A stretch of DNA of 64,000 bases from the NCBI RefSeq assembly GCF_032399705.1, contig NZ_CP135922.1, positions 5,766,001-5,830,000 of the forward strand, given 5' to 3'. The notes under the pieces were generated by a model, which saw nothing but the letters and a program-made list of their open reading frames with translations, was not told the origin of the DNA and searched no databases. Shown here piece after piece: positions 54,264 through 63,154 of this stretch. This DNA comes from Paenibacillus sp. BIC5C1 (lineage in GTDB: Bacteria; Bacillota; Bacilli; Paenibacillales; Paenibacillaceae). The position numbers were made by a program, and so were the translations under genes. Numbering within the stretch: the first letter of the stretch is position 1; each line of letters begins with the position of its first letter.

Positions 54264-55394
54264 ATGCTACAAGAAACGATCGGTATTATGTTCGATTCAC
54301 GCATGTACCGGGGGATACCAGCTGGAAGAACGGGTCAGGAATCACTCGCGAATGTTGAACAGGCAGCGGCCTGTTATGGATTAACACCTTGTTTTTTGCG
54401 GCTGGAAGACGTGGATGCGGACACCAAAACCTGTATTGCTTATGTAAAAAAAGATGGCATATACGTTCGTCAAAGAATGCCCTTGCCCTCCGTTATTCAT
54501 AACCGGGCACTCCAGCTTCGCCGTTCGGAGCAGCATCAGGTGACCAAACTGCTGTTGCAGGGCATACAGGTATACAATGTCCGCAATCGATACCGCAAAG
54601 ATCATATTCACGAGATGCTTTATCAGGACCCCGCTCTCAGGCAACATCTCCCCCGTGCGGTCAAAGCTACACCTGAGTCTTTGGCATATATGATGGAACA
54701 TTACGATGATCTGGTGATCAAGCCATGCAGCGGAAGCATCGGTCACGGCATTATGCGTATATTCCAAAAGGATGGTCAATGGAAACTGACATGCGAGACA
54801 AGGACTTCACGCAAGGGATGGGCAACCTTTCGACTGAATAAGGGACAATTGCCATCAGCCACCCTGCGCCGTATTTTCCGACATGCCTATCTTATTGAAG
54901 AACGCATACCTCTGGTTCGCTTTGAAGGAAGACCTGTAGATCTGCGAGTATCCGTACAGCGTGGAAGTGACGGTTTGTGGGGGATCACGGGTATATTCGC
55001 TAAGGTGGCTCCGGCCCATACGTTTGTTACCAATATCGCCCAAGGCAGCAAAGTCATGACGCTGGCTGAAGCACTTGACTTGGAGACAAACGATTGGCAT
55101 GCACTTGAACTGGAGGCCAGAATCCGGTCTGTCGGGCTCCGAATCGCCCGGACGCTAGCTTCAAGCCTGCCTCATCTTGCGGACCTCGGACTTGACCTGG
55201 GGATAACAGAGAACGGCAAGATTTATTTTATCGAATGCAACGGAAGGGATCAGCGCTATGGTTTCCGCAAGGCCGGGATGACAGAGACTTGGAAAGCCAG
55301 CTACCGGCAACCGATGGCTTACGGACGTCTGCTGCTGGAGCAGAATTCGCGCATACCGAGGCAACCCCAGACGTATGATCGCGGCCTATATTGA
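54264..55394 (+). CDS. YheC/YheD-family endospore coat-associated protein (ATP-grasp)
   Basis: A 376-residue protein. The N-terminal MLQETIGIMFDSRMYRGIPAG resembles the YheC/D start. An ATP-grasp domain follows: LVIKPCSGSIGHGIMRI (ATP-binding lysine and glycine loop, around 154-170), YLIEERIPLVRFEGRPVDLRV and, near the C-terminus, DLGITENGKIYFIECNGRD with Glu and Asn for Mg-ATP. Such proteins belong to the spore coat; what they ligate is unknown. AAGGAGGA precedes the ATG at 54264. It is 85 nt upstream of psd. Confidence 0.85.
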   Translation: MLQETIGIMFDSRMYRGIPAGRTGQESLANVEQAAACYGLTPCFLRLEDVDADTKTCIAYVKKDGIYVRQRMPLPSVIHNRALQLRRSEQHQVTKLLLQGIQVYNVRNRYRKDHIHEMLYQDPALRQHLPRAVKATPESLAYMMEHYDDLVIKPCSGSIGHGIMRIFQKDGQWKLTCETRTSRKGWATFRLNKGQLPSATLRRIFRHAYLIEERIPLVRFEGRPVDLRVSVQRGSDGLWGITGIFAKVAPAHTFVTNIAQGSKVMTLAEALDLETNDWHALELEARIRSVGLRIARTLASSLPHLADLGLDLGITENGKIYFIECNGRDQRYGFRKAGMTETWKASYRQPMAYGRLLLEQNSRIPRQPQTYDRGLY

Positions 55395-55479
55395 TTTCGT
55401 GGGCATTCTGTGTCAATATTATGCAGAACGGCCGGTCTTGCCGGCCTAGAAGTTCGCACTAACCCTAAGGGGGATATTC

Positions 55480-56271
55480 ATGGCAAAAACGCTGTTGCGG
55501 TTAATGACCGAGCTTTCTTCTCGCAAATGGATCTCCCGGACTGTGGGAGCCTTCTCCAAGAGCCGGGGAAGCAAGGCATTTATCCCTTATTTTGTCCGGA
55601 CCTACGACATCCCTGTTCAGGAAGCTGAGAAAGACTGGAAGGAATATCGTTCTTTGAATGATTTCTTTACACGTAAACTTAAACCGGGCATGCGCCCGCT
55701 TGAACTTTCAGAACATGCACTGATCAGTCCGGTAGATGCCAAAATCACGGCAGCCGGTCCTGTATCTGCTGGAACGCTCCTGAATGTTAAGGGACAAAAT
55801 TATACACTTGCTGAATTATTAAACCACTCACCACATCTGGAGAAGTACAAGCACGGTTATGCTTTTGTCCTGTATCTCAGCCCACGCGACTATCACCGCA
55901 TTCACGCTCCTGTTAGCGGTCGTCGCATTGAGAGTGAACATATTAAGGGCAAGGTTTATCCTGTAAATGATTTTGGTCTGACCCATATGAAATCAGTGCT
56001 GAGTCGCAACGAAAGGCTCATTACGTATATTGCTCATGACTTTGGAGAAGTGGCTGTCGTGAAAGTAGGCGCAATGAACGTGAGCAGCATACAGTACGCG
56101 GGTGCAGACGTAAGTTCATGGGCACAAGGCGATGACCTCGCCTATTTTGAATTCGGTTCCACCGTCGTACTGTTAACGCAGAGCGGCACATTCGAACCGA
56201 AACCGGGCTTGCAGCCTGGCGACTCCGTCAAAATGGGAGAATTGCTCGGTCGGTTAAAACCAATCCATTGA
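55480..56271 (+). CDS. psd: phosphatidylserine decarboxylase
   Basis: A 263-residue proenzyme that makes phosphatidylethanolamine at the membrane. The pyruvoyl-forming cleavage site is the Gly-Ser of FEFGSTVV (around 227-234), a variant of LGST. The catalytic triad residues are in SPVDAK (around 87-92) and in YHRIHAPVSG. KEYRSLNDFFTRKLKPG near residues 56-72 is also typical. AAGGGGGA lies upstream of the ATG. A strong terminator follows. Confidence 0.95.
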   Translation: MAKTLLRLMTELSSRKWISRTVGAFSKSRGSKAFIPYFVRTYDIPVQEAEKDWKEYRSLNDFFTRKLKPGMRPLELSEHALISPVDAKITAAGPVSAGTLLNVKGQNYTLAELLNHSPHLEKYKHGYAFVLYLSPRDYHRIHAPVSGRRIESEHIKGKVYPVNDFGLTHMKSVLSRNERLITYIAHDFGEVAVVKVGAMNVSSIQYAGADVSSWAQGDDLAYFEFGSTVVLLTQSGTFEPKPGLQPGDSVKMGELLGRLKPIH

Positions 56272-56281
56272 GCAATACGCA

Positions 56282-56316
56282 GATGATTCCTGAGCAACAG
56301 GAGTCATCTTTTTTAT
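56282..56316 (+). terminator. terminator after psd
   Basis: GATGATTCCTG and CAGGAGTCATC pair (one G-U) around AGCAA, followed by TTTTTTATTTT. Confidence 0.85.
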
Positions 56317-56360
56317 TTTCCGATCTAAAGAAAGAGATTACACAGAACTTTGGCCCATAT

Positions 56361-56424
56361 AAAAAAGGTACTCACAGCCGGAACACCTTTTTAGGGTAAA
56401 GTGTCCAGGCTATGAGTACCTTTT
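56361..56424. terminator. long imperfect hairpin, probable terminator of the AraC/small-ORF unit
   Basis: AAAAGGTACTCA-AGCC pairs with GGCT-TGAGTACCTTTT (about 16 bp), extended inward by GGA/TCC and CAC/GTG. The minus strand ends in a T6 run. It lies after the 38-residue ORF. A small structured RNA is a less likely alternative. Confidence 0.65.
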
Positions 56425-56547
56425 GCTGATCAGAGAATTCGATTATCCGCTTCAGAGTTATGCAGAAGTCGGATGATTACCGTTCCCATTCCATGTATAC
56501 ATGCAATACGAAGCTAAGCTTCGTCATATTGGTTTTCTGACCATTCC

Positions 56548-56664
56548 TTAAAACCATACGTCCTGCATTTCCTCTGCCGGTTTGGAGCGGCGCAGGCGGT
56601 TCCGGAAAATATTAAAGCCCCTGATAGAGCATCCCCGGTTGCGGACCCGACGTTTTCCGTTCAT
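56548..56664 (-). CDS. small basic protein, 38 residues, unknown
   Basis: A short open frame with ATG at 56664, AAAGGGGG about 8 nt upstream and a TAA at 56548. The product is Arg rich and basic (MNGKRRVRNRGCSIRG at the N-terminus) and ends in EEMQDVWF. It has one cysteine and no membrane segment. It lies 94 nt after the AraC-type gene and is followed by a long terminator-like hairpin, which supports expression. I do not recognise it. It could be a real small regulatory or nucleic-acid-binding protein, or a chance frame. Confidence 0.45.
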   Translation of the reverse strand: MNGKRRVRNRGCSIRGFNIFRNRLRRSKPAEEMQDVWF

Positions 56665-56758
56665 CACAAGTTCCCCCTTTCGATCGTCTGGAATGCTACA
56701 TACTTACCCCTGCTTCCCAGAATTGAAACGTTGCCATATTTTACCGGCCAGAGAGACC

Positions 56759-57544
56759 CTATCGAATCTCAGATGGACTTTTGCCGGTGTACTGTTTGAA
56801 CTGACGACTGAAGAAAAAGATATCGCGGTACCCAAGGGCATCTGCCACCTCGGTCACATTCATGCCAGTGTGCACCAACAGATGTTCAGCCCGCTCAATG
56901 CGCATGCGAATGATATAGGATTGCACGGAAGATCCAATTAATTCCTTGAACTTAATCGAGAAGTATCGAGGTGATAATCCAGCCCTTGCAGCGAGGTCTT
57001 CCACGCGATGTGTAATCCCTGGATGCTGGCGAACATAGTTAGCAACCTCCTGGATGACATCAGACAACTGGTTGCTCACCTTTTTCTCCACAGGAGCTTC
57101 TGTATCTGCACGCAGCAAATGAATCATCAGCTGTTTCAGAATCAGCCGGCTCTCTTCATCCCGCCCATATACATCGGATAGGAACAGTCTTACATACCGA
57201 GCCAGCAAATGCTCGAATTCCACCGTTTCCAGTACCTCACGATAAGATTGGGGAACATCATTAACGGGTATATCTACATCAAAATGAATATACGTAAGTA
57301 CCAAAGGTTTTTGCTTGTTATGTGTTGCGGTAGGATGATCGCCTGGCCTGAACAGAAAACAACTACCCTTGCCAACTTCATACGACTGGTCATTCAGCAC
57401 AACGGTCCCTTCACCACTCCATACATAAAATAAGTCATAGTTTTGCATCGGTTTTTCCCGCTTCTGCCACTTCCATCCCGGTTCGCAGACAATTTTGGCG
57501 ACGGCGGGCAAAATAACAAAAGATGACGGCGATGCCTGCAGCAT
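56759..57544 (-). CDS. AraC-family transcriptional regulator with cupin domain
   Basis: A 261-residue protein. The N-terminal half is a cupin-like sensor (YDLFYVWSGEGTVVLNDQSYEVGKGSCFLFRPGDHPTA). The C-terminal half has two helix-turn-helix units: HRVEDLAARAGLSPRYFSIKFKEL and NVTEVADALGYRDIFFFSRQFKQYTGKSP, the AraC signature. It should sense a small ligand, often a sugar. AAGGGGGAG lies upstream of the ATG at 57544. Its targets are not visible; no transporter or glycoside hydrolase gene lies next to it. The 38-residue ORF follows. Confidence 0.9.
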   Translation of the reverse strand: MLQASPSSFVILPAVAKIVCEPGWKWQKREKPMQNYDLFYVWSGEGTVVLNDQSYEVGKGSCFLFRPGDHPTATHNKQKPLVLTYIHFDVDIPVNDVPQSYREVLETVEFEHLLARYVRLFLSDVYGRDEESRLILKQLMIHLLRADTEAPVEKKVSNQLSDVIQEVANYVRQHPGITHRVEDLAARAGLSPRYFSIKFKELIGSSVQSYIIRMRIERAEHLLVHTGMNVTEVADALGYRDIFFFSRQFKQYTGKSPSEIR

Positions 57545-57668
57545 GTCGCCACTCCCCCTTGAAAGTTAATCTCTTTTGCATACTGCATCAAAAATGATGC
57601 GATATGTGATTATATATGATTTCTGCTCCTGCTGGAGCGAAACGTCTTATCCTATTATACAGCGGAAT

Positions 57669-59126
57669 TCACCGAAACGAAAATGTGCACTTCTCCCATG
57701 CTAACCGCATTCGTCTTATCCCCTCTTGAATCTCCTCTTTCTCCAGATGTGCAAAGCCAAAACACACAGCCGGATGACCAGGAGTCAGCCGATAACGCAC
57801 CGCATCGCGGAATACGACACCTTCTTCCTGGGCCAGTACCTTGAACCGCTCGTAACTGTCGATATCCCCTTTCCACGTAGCATAAATATGCAATCCAGCA
57901 TCCCCAGCCTGCATAATGAAAGGTTCCGGTAATTCCCGCTTCATCTCACTGACAAAAAAAGCATGCCGTTCCCCATAGAGACGGGTTAACCTTCTTAGAT
58001 GGCGCAAATACCCCCCTCGCGTCATAAACTTCGCAAGTGCACGCTGCTCCAGAAGAGCAGGAGGTACGGGTTCGTACAGTGCTTTTGCAGCGATCAGTGG
58101 TTGCACCAGGCCAGGTGGCAAAACCGCGTAACCAAGCCGGAAGGATGCAACCATCGTTTGTGAGAACGATCCGACATAGATGACACGTTGTTCACGATCG
58201 AGTACTTTGAGCGGTTCAATCGGCCTACCTCCCCAGCGAAATTCACTATCATAATCATCTTCAATAATGACGGCATTTCGCCCCGAAGCCCATTCAAGTA
58301 AGGCTCTCCGTCTGTCCAGACCAAGTACTGCTCCTGTAGGAAACTGGCGGGTTGGTGTCACAAATAACGTCTTCGCTTCCCAGGACTGCGGAATAATCCC
58401 CCCGTTATCTACTTCTGCTGGAATAATCTTTCCTCCACAGGACTTTACGGCATGAGCAATTCCCTGATATCCCGGATTTTCCAATACAACAGAGGTCCCC
58501 TCAGGGATAAGCAGCTGTGCCAGCAAAGTGATGCCCTGCATGGAACCACTAAACAGCACGATCTGTGATGCCTCAGCCTGGATGCCCCGTGTCCACCTCA
58601 GATGTGATGCAATGGCCTCACGCAGTTCGGGGTCTCCAGCAGCACCACTGCGTTCATGAGACCCGCTCCGATGAACAGCGGCCAGCGCACTTTTCCATTC
58701 CGCTTGTGGGAAATGCTCGGCTGGCATACGCTGTACATGGAAGTTGATGACCTGCTGCTCCCTTTCAAAGGCTGACCGTTTTTCCTTTTGATTCTGAATA
58801 TTCAGCGTACTCACCCGCTCTCCCCATGGGGAAAGTTGAATGATTGCCTCCTGTTCCGCATGTTCCTGCGCTGTTAAGGTGTCCGAAACAAAAGTTCCTC
58901 TTCCCCTATGTGCCCGCACATAACCATCGGCGAGCAGCATGTCGTATACCTGGGCCACGGAGCCGCGTGACATTTCATATTGACGTGCCAGCTCTCGGGT
59001 GGAAGGCAGCCTTGTACCTCCAACCAGCGTCCCTGCATGAATGGCATCACGTAAAGCATGGTACAATGCCTCGTACTTGTAACGGTGTTGAACCTCGTAT
59101 GAATCCATAGGCAGCCACAATTCCAT
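57669..59126 (-). CDS. MocR-family regulator (GntR HTH fused to aminotransferase-like domain)
   Basis: A 485-residue PLP-binding regulator. Residues 10-85 are a GntR winged helix (LVGGTRLPSTRELARQYEMSRGSVAQVYDML). The rest is a type I aminotransferase fold: VVLENPGYQGIAHAV, TPTRQFPTGAVLG and the PLP lysine region YVGSFSQTMVASFRLGY, where the usual SKTL lysine appears replaced (SQTM). This loss would prevent Schiff-base formation and is worth checking. It is divergent from the FMN split-barrel gene at 59264, with direct repeats between them. PdxR-like control of pyridoxal metabolism is one option. Confidence 0.85.
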   Translation of the reverse strand: MELWLPMDSYEVQHRYKYEALYHALRDAIHAGTLVGGTRLPSTRELARQYEMSRGSVAQVYDMLLADGYVRAHRGRGTFVSDTLTAQEHAEQEAIIQLSPWGERVSTLNIQNQKEKRSAFEREQQVINFHVQRMPAEHFPQAEWKSALAAVHRSGSHERSGAAGDPELREAIASHLRWTRGIQAEASQIVLFSGSMQGITLLAQLLIPEGTSVVLENPGYQGIAHAVKSCGGKIIPAEVDNGGIIPQSWEAKTLFVTPTRQFPTGAVLGLDRRRALLEWASGRNAVIIEDDYDSEFRWGGRPIEPLKVLDREQRVIYVGSFSQTMVASFRLGYAVLPPGLVQPLIAAKALYEPVPPALLEQRALAKFMTRGGYLRHLRRLTRLYGERHAFFVSEMKRELPEPFIMQAGDAGLHIYATWKGDIDSYERFKVLAQEEGVVFRDAVRYRLTPGHPAVCFGFAHLEKEEIQEGIRRMRLAWEKCTFSFR

Positions 59127-59146
59127 CGTGCACCTCTATTTCCAAA

Positions 59147-59178
59147 TAAATTGGTCTATTAAAATGAATGTAAATTGG
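59147..59178. promoter_or_regulatory. direct repeats in the MocR / split-barrel intergenic region
   Basis: TAAATTGG occurs at 59147-59154 and 59171-59178, 24 nt apart. MocR regulators often bind direct repeats in divergent promoters. The region is AT rich, so chance is possible. Confidence 0.35.
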
Positions 59179-59263
59179 ATCTTTTTATATGTCAATGCAG
59201 GTTCTATTGTTATGGCTAAGGTACAGCGATTCTAATTCACATGCCATTCAAGGGGGAACACCG

Positions 59264-59881
59264 ATGAGAAGAAAAGAATTCAATGTAGATGAAGAGCAAG
59301 AAATAATAACATTTCTGGACCAATGCTCCTTTGGTTTTCTCGGGACGGTCAGTCCAGACGGGCAGCCACGGGTAACACCGCTAAACTTTGTATATATGGA
59401 CGGTTGTTTTTATTTTCACGGCAGTCTTGCCGGGGAGAAGATGAAGCAGATCAAGCAGGATTCCTCCGTCAGTTTTACCGTAGCAGAAGAGTTTTCCTTG
59501 ATTCCATCTTATTTCAGTGATCCCGATTTAGCTTGTCCGGCAACCTCTTTTTTCAAAAGTGTCATGGCATTCGGACAGGCAGAGCCGATTCAGGATCTGG
59601 ACATCAAGGGCAAGGTTCTGCAACGCTTCATGGAGAAACTCCAACCGCAGGGAGGATATATCCCCATTGATGCAGCTGACCCCCGCTACAAGGGTAATCT
59701 CAAGGCCGTTGCTGTAGTCCGCATTGTTCCTGAACGGATCAGTGCCAAGTTCAAATTTGGACAGAACCTCTCGGCTGAACGGTTTGATCATATTAGTGGC
59801 GAACTGGAGCAGCGTAACGAAGGACGAGATGCGGAAACTGCCGAAATGATGCGGAAATATTGTCCTTTTCATCAAAAATAA
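59264..59881 (+). CDS. pyridoxamine 5'-phosphate oxidase-like FMN split-barrel protein
   Basis: A 205-residue protein of the PNPOx-like/flavin reductase split-barrel family. FGFLGTVSPDGQPRVTPLNFVYMDG (around 23-47) and FYFHGSLAGEKMKQIKQDSSVSFTV are the usual strands with the FMN-phosphate site (S/T-R/K). The C-terminus ends in a Met-rich helix. The start at 59264 follows AAGGGGGAACACC; the longer frame to 59189 has none. It lies divergent to the MocR regulator, which suggests co-control. It may act as a flavin- or haem-binding oxidoreductase; true PNP oxidase activity is not supported specifically. Confidence 0.82.
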   Translation: MRRKEFNVDEEQEIITFLDQCSFGFLGTVSPDGQPRVTPLNFVYMDGCFYFHGSLAGEKMKQIKQDSSVSFTVAEEFSLIPSYFSDPDLACPATSFFKSVMAFGQAEPIQDLDIKGKVLQRFMEKLQPQGGYIPIDAADPRYKGNLKAVAVVRIVPERISAKFKFGQNLSAERFDHISGELEQRNEGRDAETAEMMRKYCPFHQK

Positions 59882-59990
59882 CATCCAGTTTTCATAGTAT
59901 AATCAACCGGGAGAAAGTAACATTAACCTAACTCAATAACACCCGCAACAACGCGGTGAAGTGATAAAACTGTCATTATGCGTAATTTCC

Positions 59991-60019
59991 GTGACGGGGG
60001 CAAGGCAAGGTGTTATAAT
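59991..60019 (+). promoter_or_regulatory. promoter of the aminotransferase gene
   Basis: -35 GTGACG (59991-59996), 17-bp spacer and -10 TATAAT (60014-60019) with the extended TGn element. Confidence 0.75.
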
Positions 60020-60060
60020 GTTAGGCAGTTGAATCCCAAAGACTTGGAAGGATGAAAAGA

Positions 60061-61359
60061 ATGAATCCACTGGCTGAACAGTTGAACGAAAGTATTCAGG
60101 CAGGCAGCAGTCACGTCTACTCCATGCTGTCGCAGCTCGGCAAAGAAATCTATTTTCCAAAAGAAGGTATCTTGAGTCAGTCTGCTGAAGCAGCAAGTCT
60201 GGCCAAAACCTACAATGCTACGATTGGTATTGCTCTTGAGGGCGGTGTGCCGATGCACTTAGCTGTTATTCAAGATAAACTGTCCGCATACCAACCGAAG
60301 GATTTGTACCCTTACGCTCCGCCTGCAGGGAAGCCTGAGTTGCGGACCGTATGGAGAGACAAGATGCTGAAGGAAACACCTTCCCTTGAAGGTAAAACGT
60401 TTGGTAACCCCATTGTGACTAACGCATTAACTCATGGACTGAGTATTGTAGCCGACCTGTTCGCCGAAGAAGGGGACGCTGTTATATATCCGGATAAAAA
60501 CTGGGAAAATTATGAGCTGACCTTTGGAATTCGTCGTCACGGCGAGTTAGTTCATTATCCGCTGTTCGATGAACAATTGAACTTCAACAGCGCTGGCCTA
60601 CTCGAAGCGTTGCTGGCGCAGAAGGACAAAGGCAAAGCCATCGTGCTGCTTAACTTCCCGAACAACCCAACAGGTTATACGCCTGGAGCCGAAGAAGCAG
60701 ACGCAATCGTGGATACGATCCGTCAAGCAGCTGAGGCTGGTGTGAATGTCGTTGCTGTGACAGATGATGCCTACTTTGGTCTCTTCTTCGAAGATTCCAT
60801 TCACGAATCCCTGTTTGGCAAACTGGCGAACCTCCACCCACGTGTGTTAACTGTCAAAGTTGACGGTGCCACGAAGGAAGAATTTGTATGGGGCTTCCGC
60901 GTTGGATTCATTACGTACGCCCATGAAGATGCTGCAGTTCTCCATGCTCTGGAGCAAAAAACACTCGGTATTATCCGGGCAACCATCTCCAGTGGTCCGC
61001 ATCCTTCCCAAACTTTTGTGTTGGATGCGCTGAAAGCACCTGAGTTCGAAGCACAGAAGCTGGAGAAGTTTGAAATCATGAAAGGCCGCGCCAACAAAGT
61101 AAAATCCATTCTCGATAGCGGTAAATACGGTGAGGTATGGGATTACTATCCGTTCAACTCAGGTTACTTTATGTGTCTGAAGCTGAAGGATGTGGGCGCA
61201 GAGCAGCTCCGGACCCATTTGCTACAGAAATACGGCGTCGGTACCATCGCGCTGGGTGAGGCTGATCTTCGAGTTGCCTTCTCCTGTATTGAAGAATCCG
61301 GACTGGAAGATCTGTTCGATACGATCTATCGTGGCGTTTTGGATCTACAGACAACTTAA
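60061..61359 (+). CDS. class I/II PLP-dependent aminotransferase
   Basis: A 432-residue fold type I aminotransferase. Motifs are YAPPAGKPELRTVWRDKM, IVTNALTHGLSIVADLF, VLLNFPNNPTGYTP (around 195-208), AVTDDAYFGLFFED and VDGATKEEFVWGFRVGFITY, with the PLP lysine in GATKEEF and Arg in GFRVGF. It transfers an amino group between an amino acid and a 2-oxo acid, substrate unknown. The ATG at 60061 is preferred over 60052 because AAGG lies 9 nt before it. It has its own extended -10 promoter and is not part of an operon. A weak hairpin (61402-61418) follows. Confidence 0.88.
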   Translation: MNPLAEQLNESIQAGSSHVYSMLSQLGKEIYFPKEGILSQSAEAASLAKTYNATIGIALEGGVPMHLAVIQDKLSAYQPKDLYPYAPPAGKPELRTVWRDKMLKETPSLEGKTFGNPIVTNALTHGLSIVADLFAEEGDAVIYPDKNWENYELTFGIRRHGELVHYPLFDEQLNFNSAGLLEALLAQKDKGKAIVLLNFPNNPTGYTPGAEEADAIVDTIRQAAEAGVNVVAVTDDAYFGLFFEDSIHESLFGKLANLHPRVLTVKVDGATKEEFVWGFRVGFITYAHEDAAVLHALEQKTLGIIRATISSGPHPSQTFVLDALKAPEFEAQKLEKFEIMKGRANKVKSILDSGKYGEVWDYYPFNSGYFMCLKLKDVGAEQLRTHLLQKYGVGTIALGEADLRVAFSCIEESGLEDLFDTIYRGVLDLQTT

Positions 61360-61401
61360 TTCATATGCAGTAATGCTTATCCAAATAAATAAGTCTGGGA
61401 G

Positions 61402-61418
61402 CGGACTAACGTCCGTTT
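61402..61418 (+). terminator. possible weak terminator after the aminotransferase gene
   Basis: CGGAC and GTCCG pair around TAAC, followed by TTTCC. The stem is short, so it is only a candidate. Confidence 0.35.
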
Positions 61419-61582
61419 CCTTACTAATATGAACCTCTTTGTATCCTGATGAATGTCTCTCGATATGAAGGGGTATTTTGTGTGTGCTTTGAAAACGTAT
61501 GGCTACTTTGACGGGCAAATGCCCAAAACGATGATTTTCAGGCTTTACCGGGCAACGGCCCAATCAGCCTATCCCCAAGGCA

Positions 61583-61591
61583 CATAATATA
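61583..61591 (+). promoter_or_regulatory. candidate sporulation sigma -10 element of the YjcZ-like gene
   Basis: CATAATATA fits CATANNNTA of SigE/SigK promoters and lies 50 nt before the small ORF. No convincing -35 was found 16-17 nt upstream. Confidence 0.35.
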
Positions 61592-61640
61592 CGATGTACG
61601 CAAGGGCGTGCCTAACACCACTTGAAAGGGGAATGAACAT

Positions 61641-61775
61641 ATGTCTGGAGTAGTTGAAGAAACAAGAGGCGGGTATGGATGTGGCGGTTACGGTTACGGA
61701 GGATTTACAAATACAGGTGCTATTCTCGTTCTGTTCATCTTGCTCGTCATTATCACAAAATCGTTCCTCTGTTAG
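61641..61775 (+). CDS. YjcZ-like small sporulation protein (44 residues)
   Basis: A 44-residue protein with a Gly/Tyr-rich N-terminus (RGGYGCGGYGYGGF), then a single hydrophobic helix (AILVLFILLVIITKSFL) and a final Cys. This is the build of YjcZ/YwrJ-type small spore-associated proteins. AAAGGGG lies about 9 nt before the ATG, a strong terminator follows, and a SigE/K-like -10 lies upstream. A role in the spore envelope is expected from the family; the exact function is not known. Confidence 0.75.
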   Translation: MSGVVEETRGGYGCGGYGYGGFTNTGAILVLFILLVIITKSFLC

Positions 61776-61824
61776 TCCATACGTCCTTACCAGGAGTCGG
61801 AACAAGGTAAGCTGACTGTAGCAC

Positions 61825-61866
61825 AAAGAAGGGTATTCCGGGATACAGCTCGGAATACCCTTCTTT
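61825..61866. terminator. bidirectional terminator between the YjcZ-like gene and ecsB
   Basis: AAAGAAGGGTATTCCG and CGGAATACCCTTCTTT are perfect 16-bp arms around a 10-nt loop. Confidence 0.85.
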
Positions 61867-61934
61867 GATTATGTTACGCGAGAGCCCCTAGTCGGCGTTG
61901 CCATCGAACGTTAACTAGTCAGACGCCCAACCGT

Positions 61935-63152
61935 TCATTCATCCTCTTCTTCCTTCAACCACTTGTTGCCCTGAGAACGTCGCATCAAGTAGATGACCAG
62001 CACACCAAGGACCAGTGCTGCTATGGTCATGCTCAGTCCACTCCATCCTCCAGCCAACATCGGCAGCCACATAAGCAAGGCAACCAGCGCATGCAGATTC
62101 GAGATGAACCCCAGCACCTGGGAACGACGACTCTCTCCCGAGATGGGATAAATCATAATCCAGAACGATTCACTATGACTGCGTCGCAGCGCACCCAGTT
62201 GCACACCTGCAAGCAGCAGGAAGAACAGGTATACACCAATACCAAAATAACTGCCTGCCGTCCACCAGGACAGCAGCATGCCCAGCACAACTAAACGCAC
62301 AACGATGGAGAACACTTCAGTTCGGATGAACGTTTTGGTGATCAGATAGCGATAGGCTTTCCCTGCATTCCACGGGAGGCCACTCCCCCATTTGCTGAGC
62401 CAGCGGCGAGAACTTACTTTTTGGCCTGATGAAGGCACATCTACAAACCAACCCAGCGTACGCATCACTCGGCCAGCCTGGCCCTGCTCCACCTGAATGA
62501 GACGTTCCCATGAAACCCGATGTTTCAGAGGGATACGCAGGGCAACGATGTAAACGACAGCCAGCAGCAGCAGGAACCAGATGCTTCGTTGTGGAGGCTG
62601 CCACAGCCAGGCGGCAATCGCCAGTACAGCCAATGCCCATCGGAGCAAACGATATCCTCTGGCGGCACCGATTTGCACCATGCGCAGTTCTTGCCAAGCC
62701 CCATAGCTCGATAACCCTTTCCATAACAGGAGAAGCAGGATAAACCACCCAAATGGCCTTGCATCCTGATCTGCTCGAACATAGAGCGGCCACAACGTTA
62801 CAAATACGAGCAGCATACCCAAGGTTTTATAGATAATGCCACGAGCGAAGCTGTTTTTCAGATATTCGTGCATCCGATATTCCTGCGGACGTAAAAATAC
62901 GATGTCTGCCGGATGCAGATATGTACGATAACTGCTAAACAGCACCAGGGGTGCCAGCAACAGCAGCGTAATCCAGCGAATCGGAAATCCCGCCGGAATG
63001 TGCTGTACAAACGATGTATACCAGGCGGAGAACGCAATGACGAGAAATAAGAAAACCATGGCTACGCCGCTCTGAATGACATAACCCAGATAAGGCAGAA
63101 TTCCATTCCAGAATCCCGTGCGTCTTTGCTTCCATAGCTGCTTAAGATCCAT
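61935..63152 (-). CDS. ecsB: ABC transporter membrane protein EcsB
   Basis: A 405-residue integral membrane protein with about ten hydrophobic segments, beginning MDLKQLWKQRRTGFWNGILPYLGYV. FLRPQEYRMHEYLKNSFARG near residues 80-99 is typical for EcsB. It is the channel partner of the ATPase encoded 2 nt upstream. In Bacillus EcsAB affects secretion, competence and regulated intramembrane proteolysis. ecsC, which follows in Bacillus, is absent here; a terminator follows instead. Confidence 0.85.
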   Translation of the reverse strand: MDLKQLWKQRRTGFWNGILPYLGYVIQSGVAMVFLFLVIAFSAWYTSFVQHIPAGFPIRWITLLLLAPLVLFSSYRTYLHPADIVFLRPQEYRMHEYLKNSFARGIIYKTLGMLLVFVTLWPLYVRADQDARPFGWFILLLLLWKGLSSYGAWQELRMVQIGAARGYRLLRWALAVLAIAAWLWQPPQRSIWFLLLLAVVYIVALRIPLKHRVSWERLIQVEQGQAGRVMRTLGWFVDVPSSGQKVSSRRWLSKWGSGLPWNAGKAYRYLITKTFIRTEVFSIVVRLVVLGMLLSWWTAGSYFGIGVYLFFLLLAGVQLGALRRSHSESFWIMIYPISGESRRSQVLGFISNLHALVALLMWLPMLAGGWSGLSMTIAALVLGVLVIYLMRRSQGNKWLKEEEDE

Positions 63153-63154
63153 GC

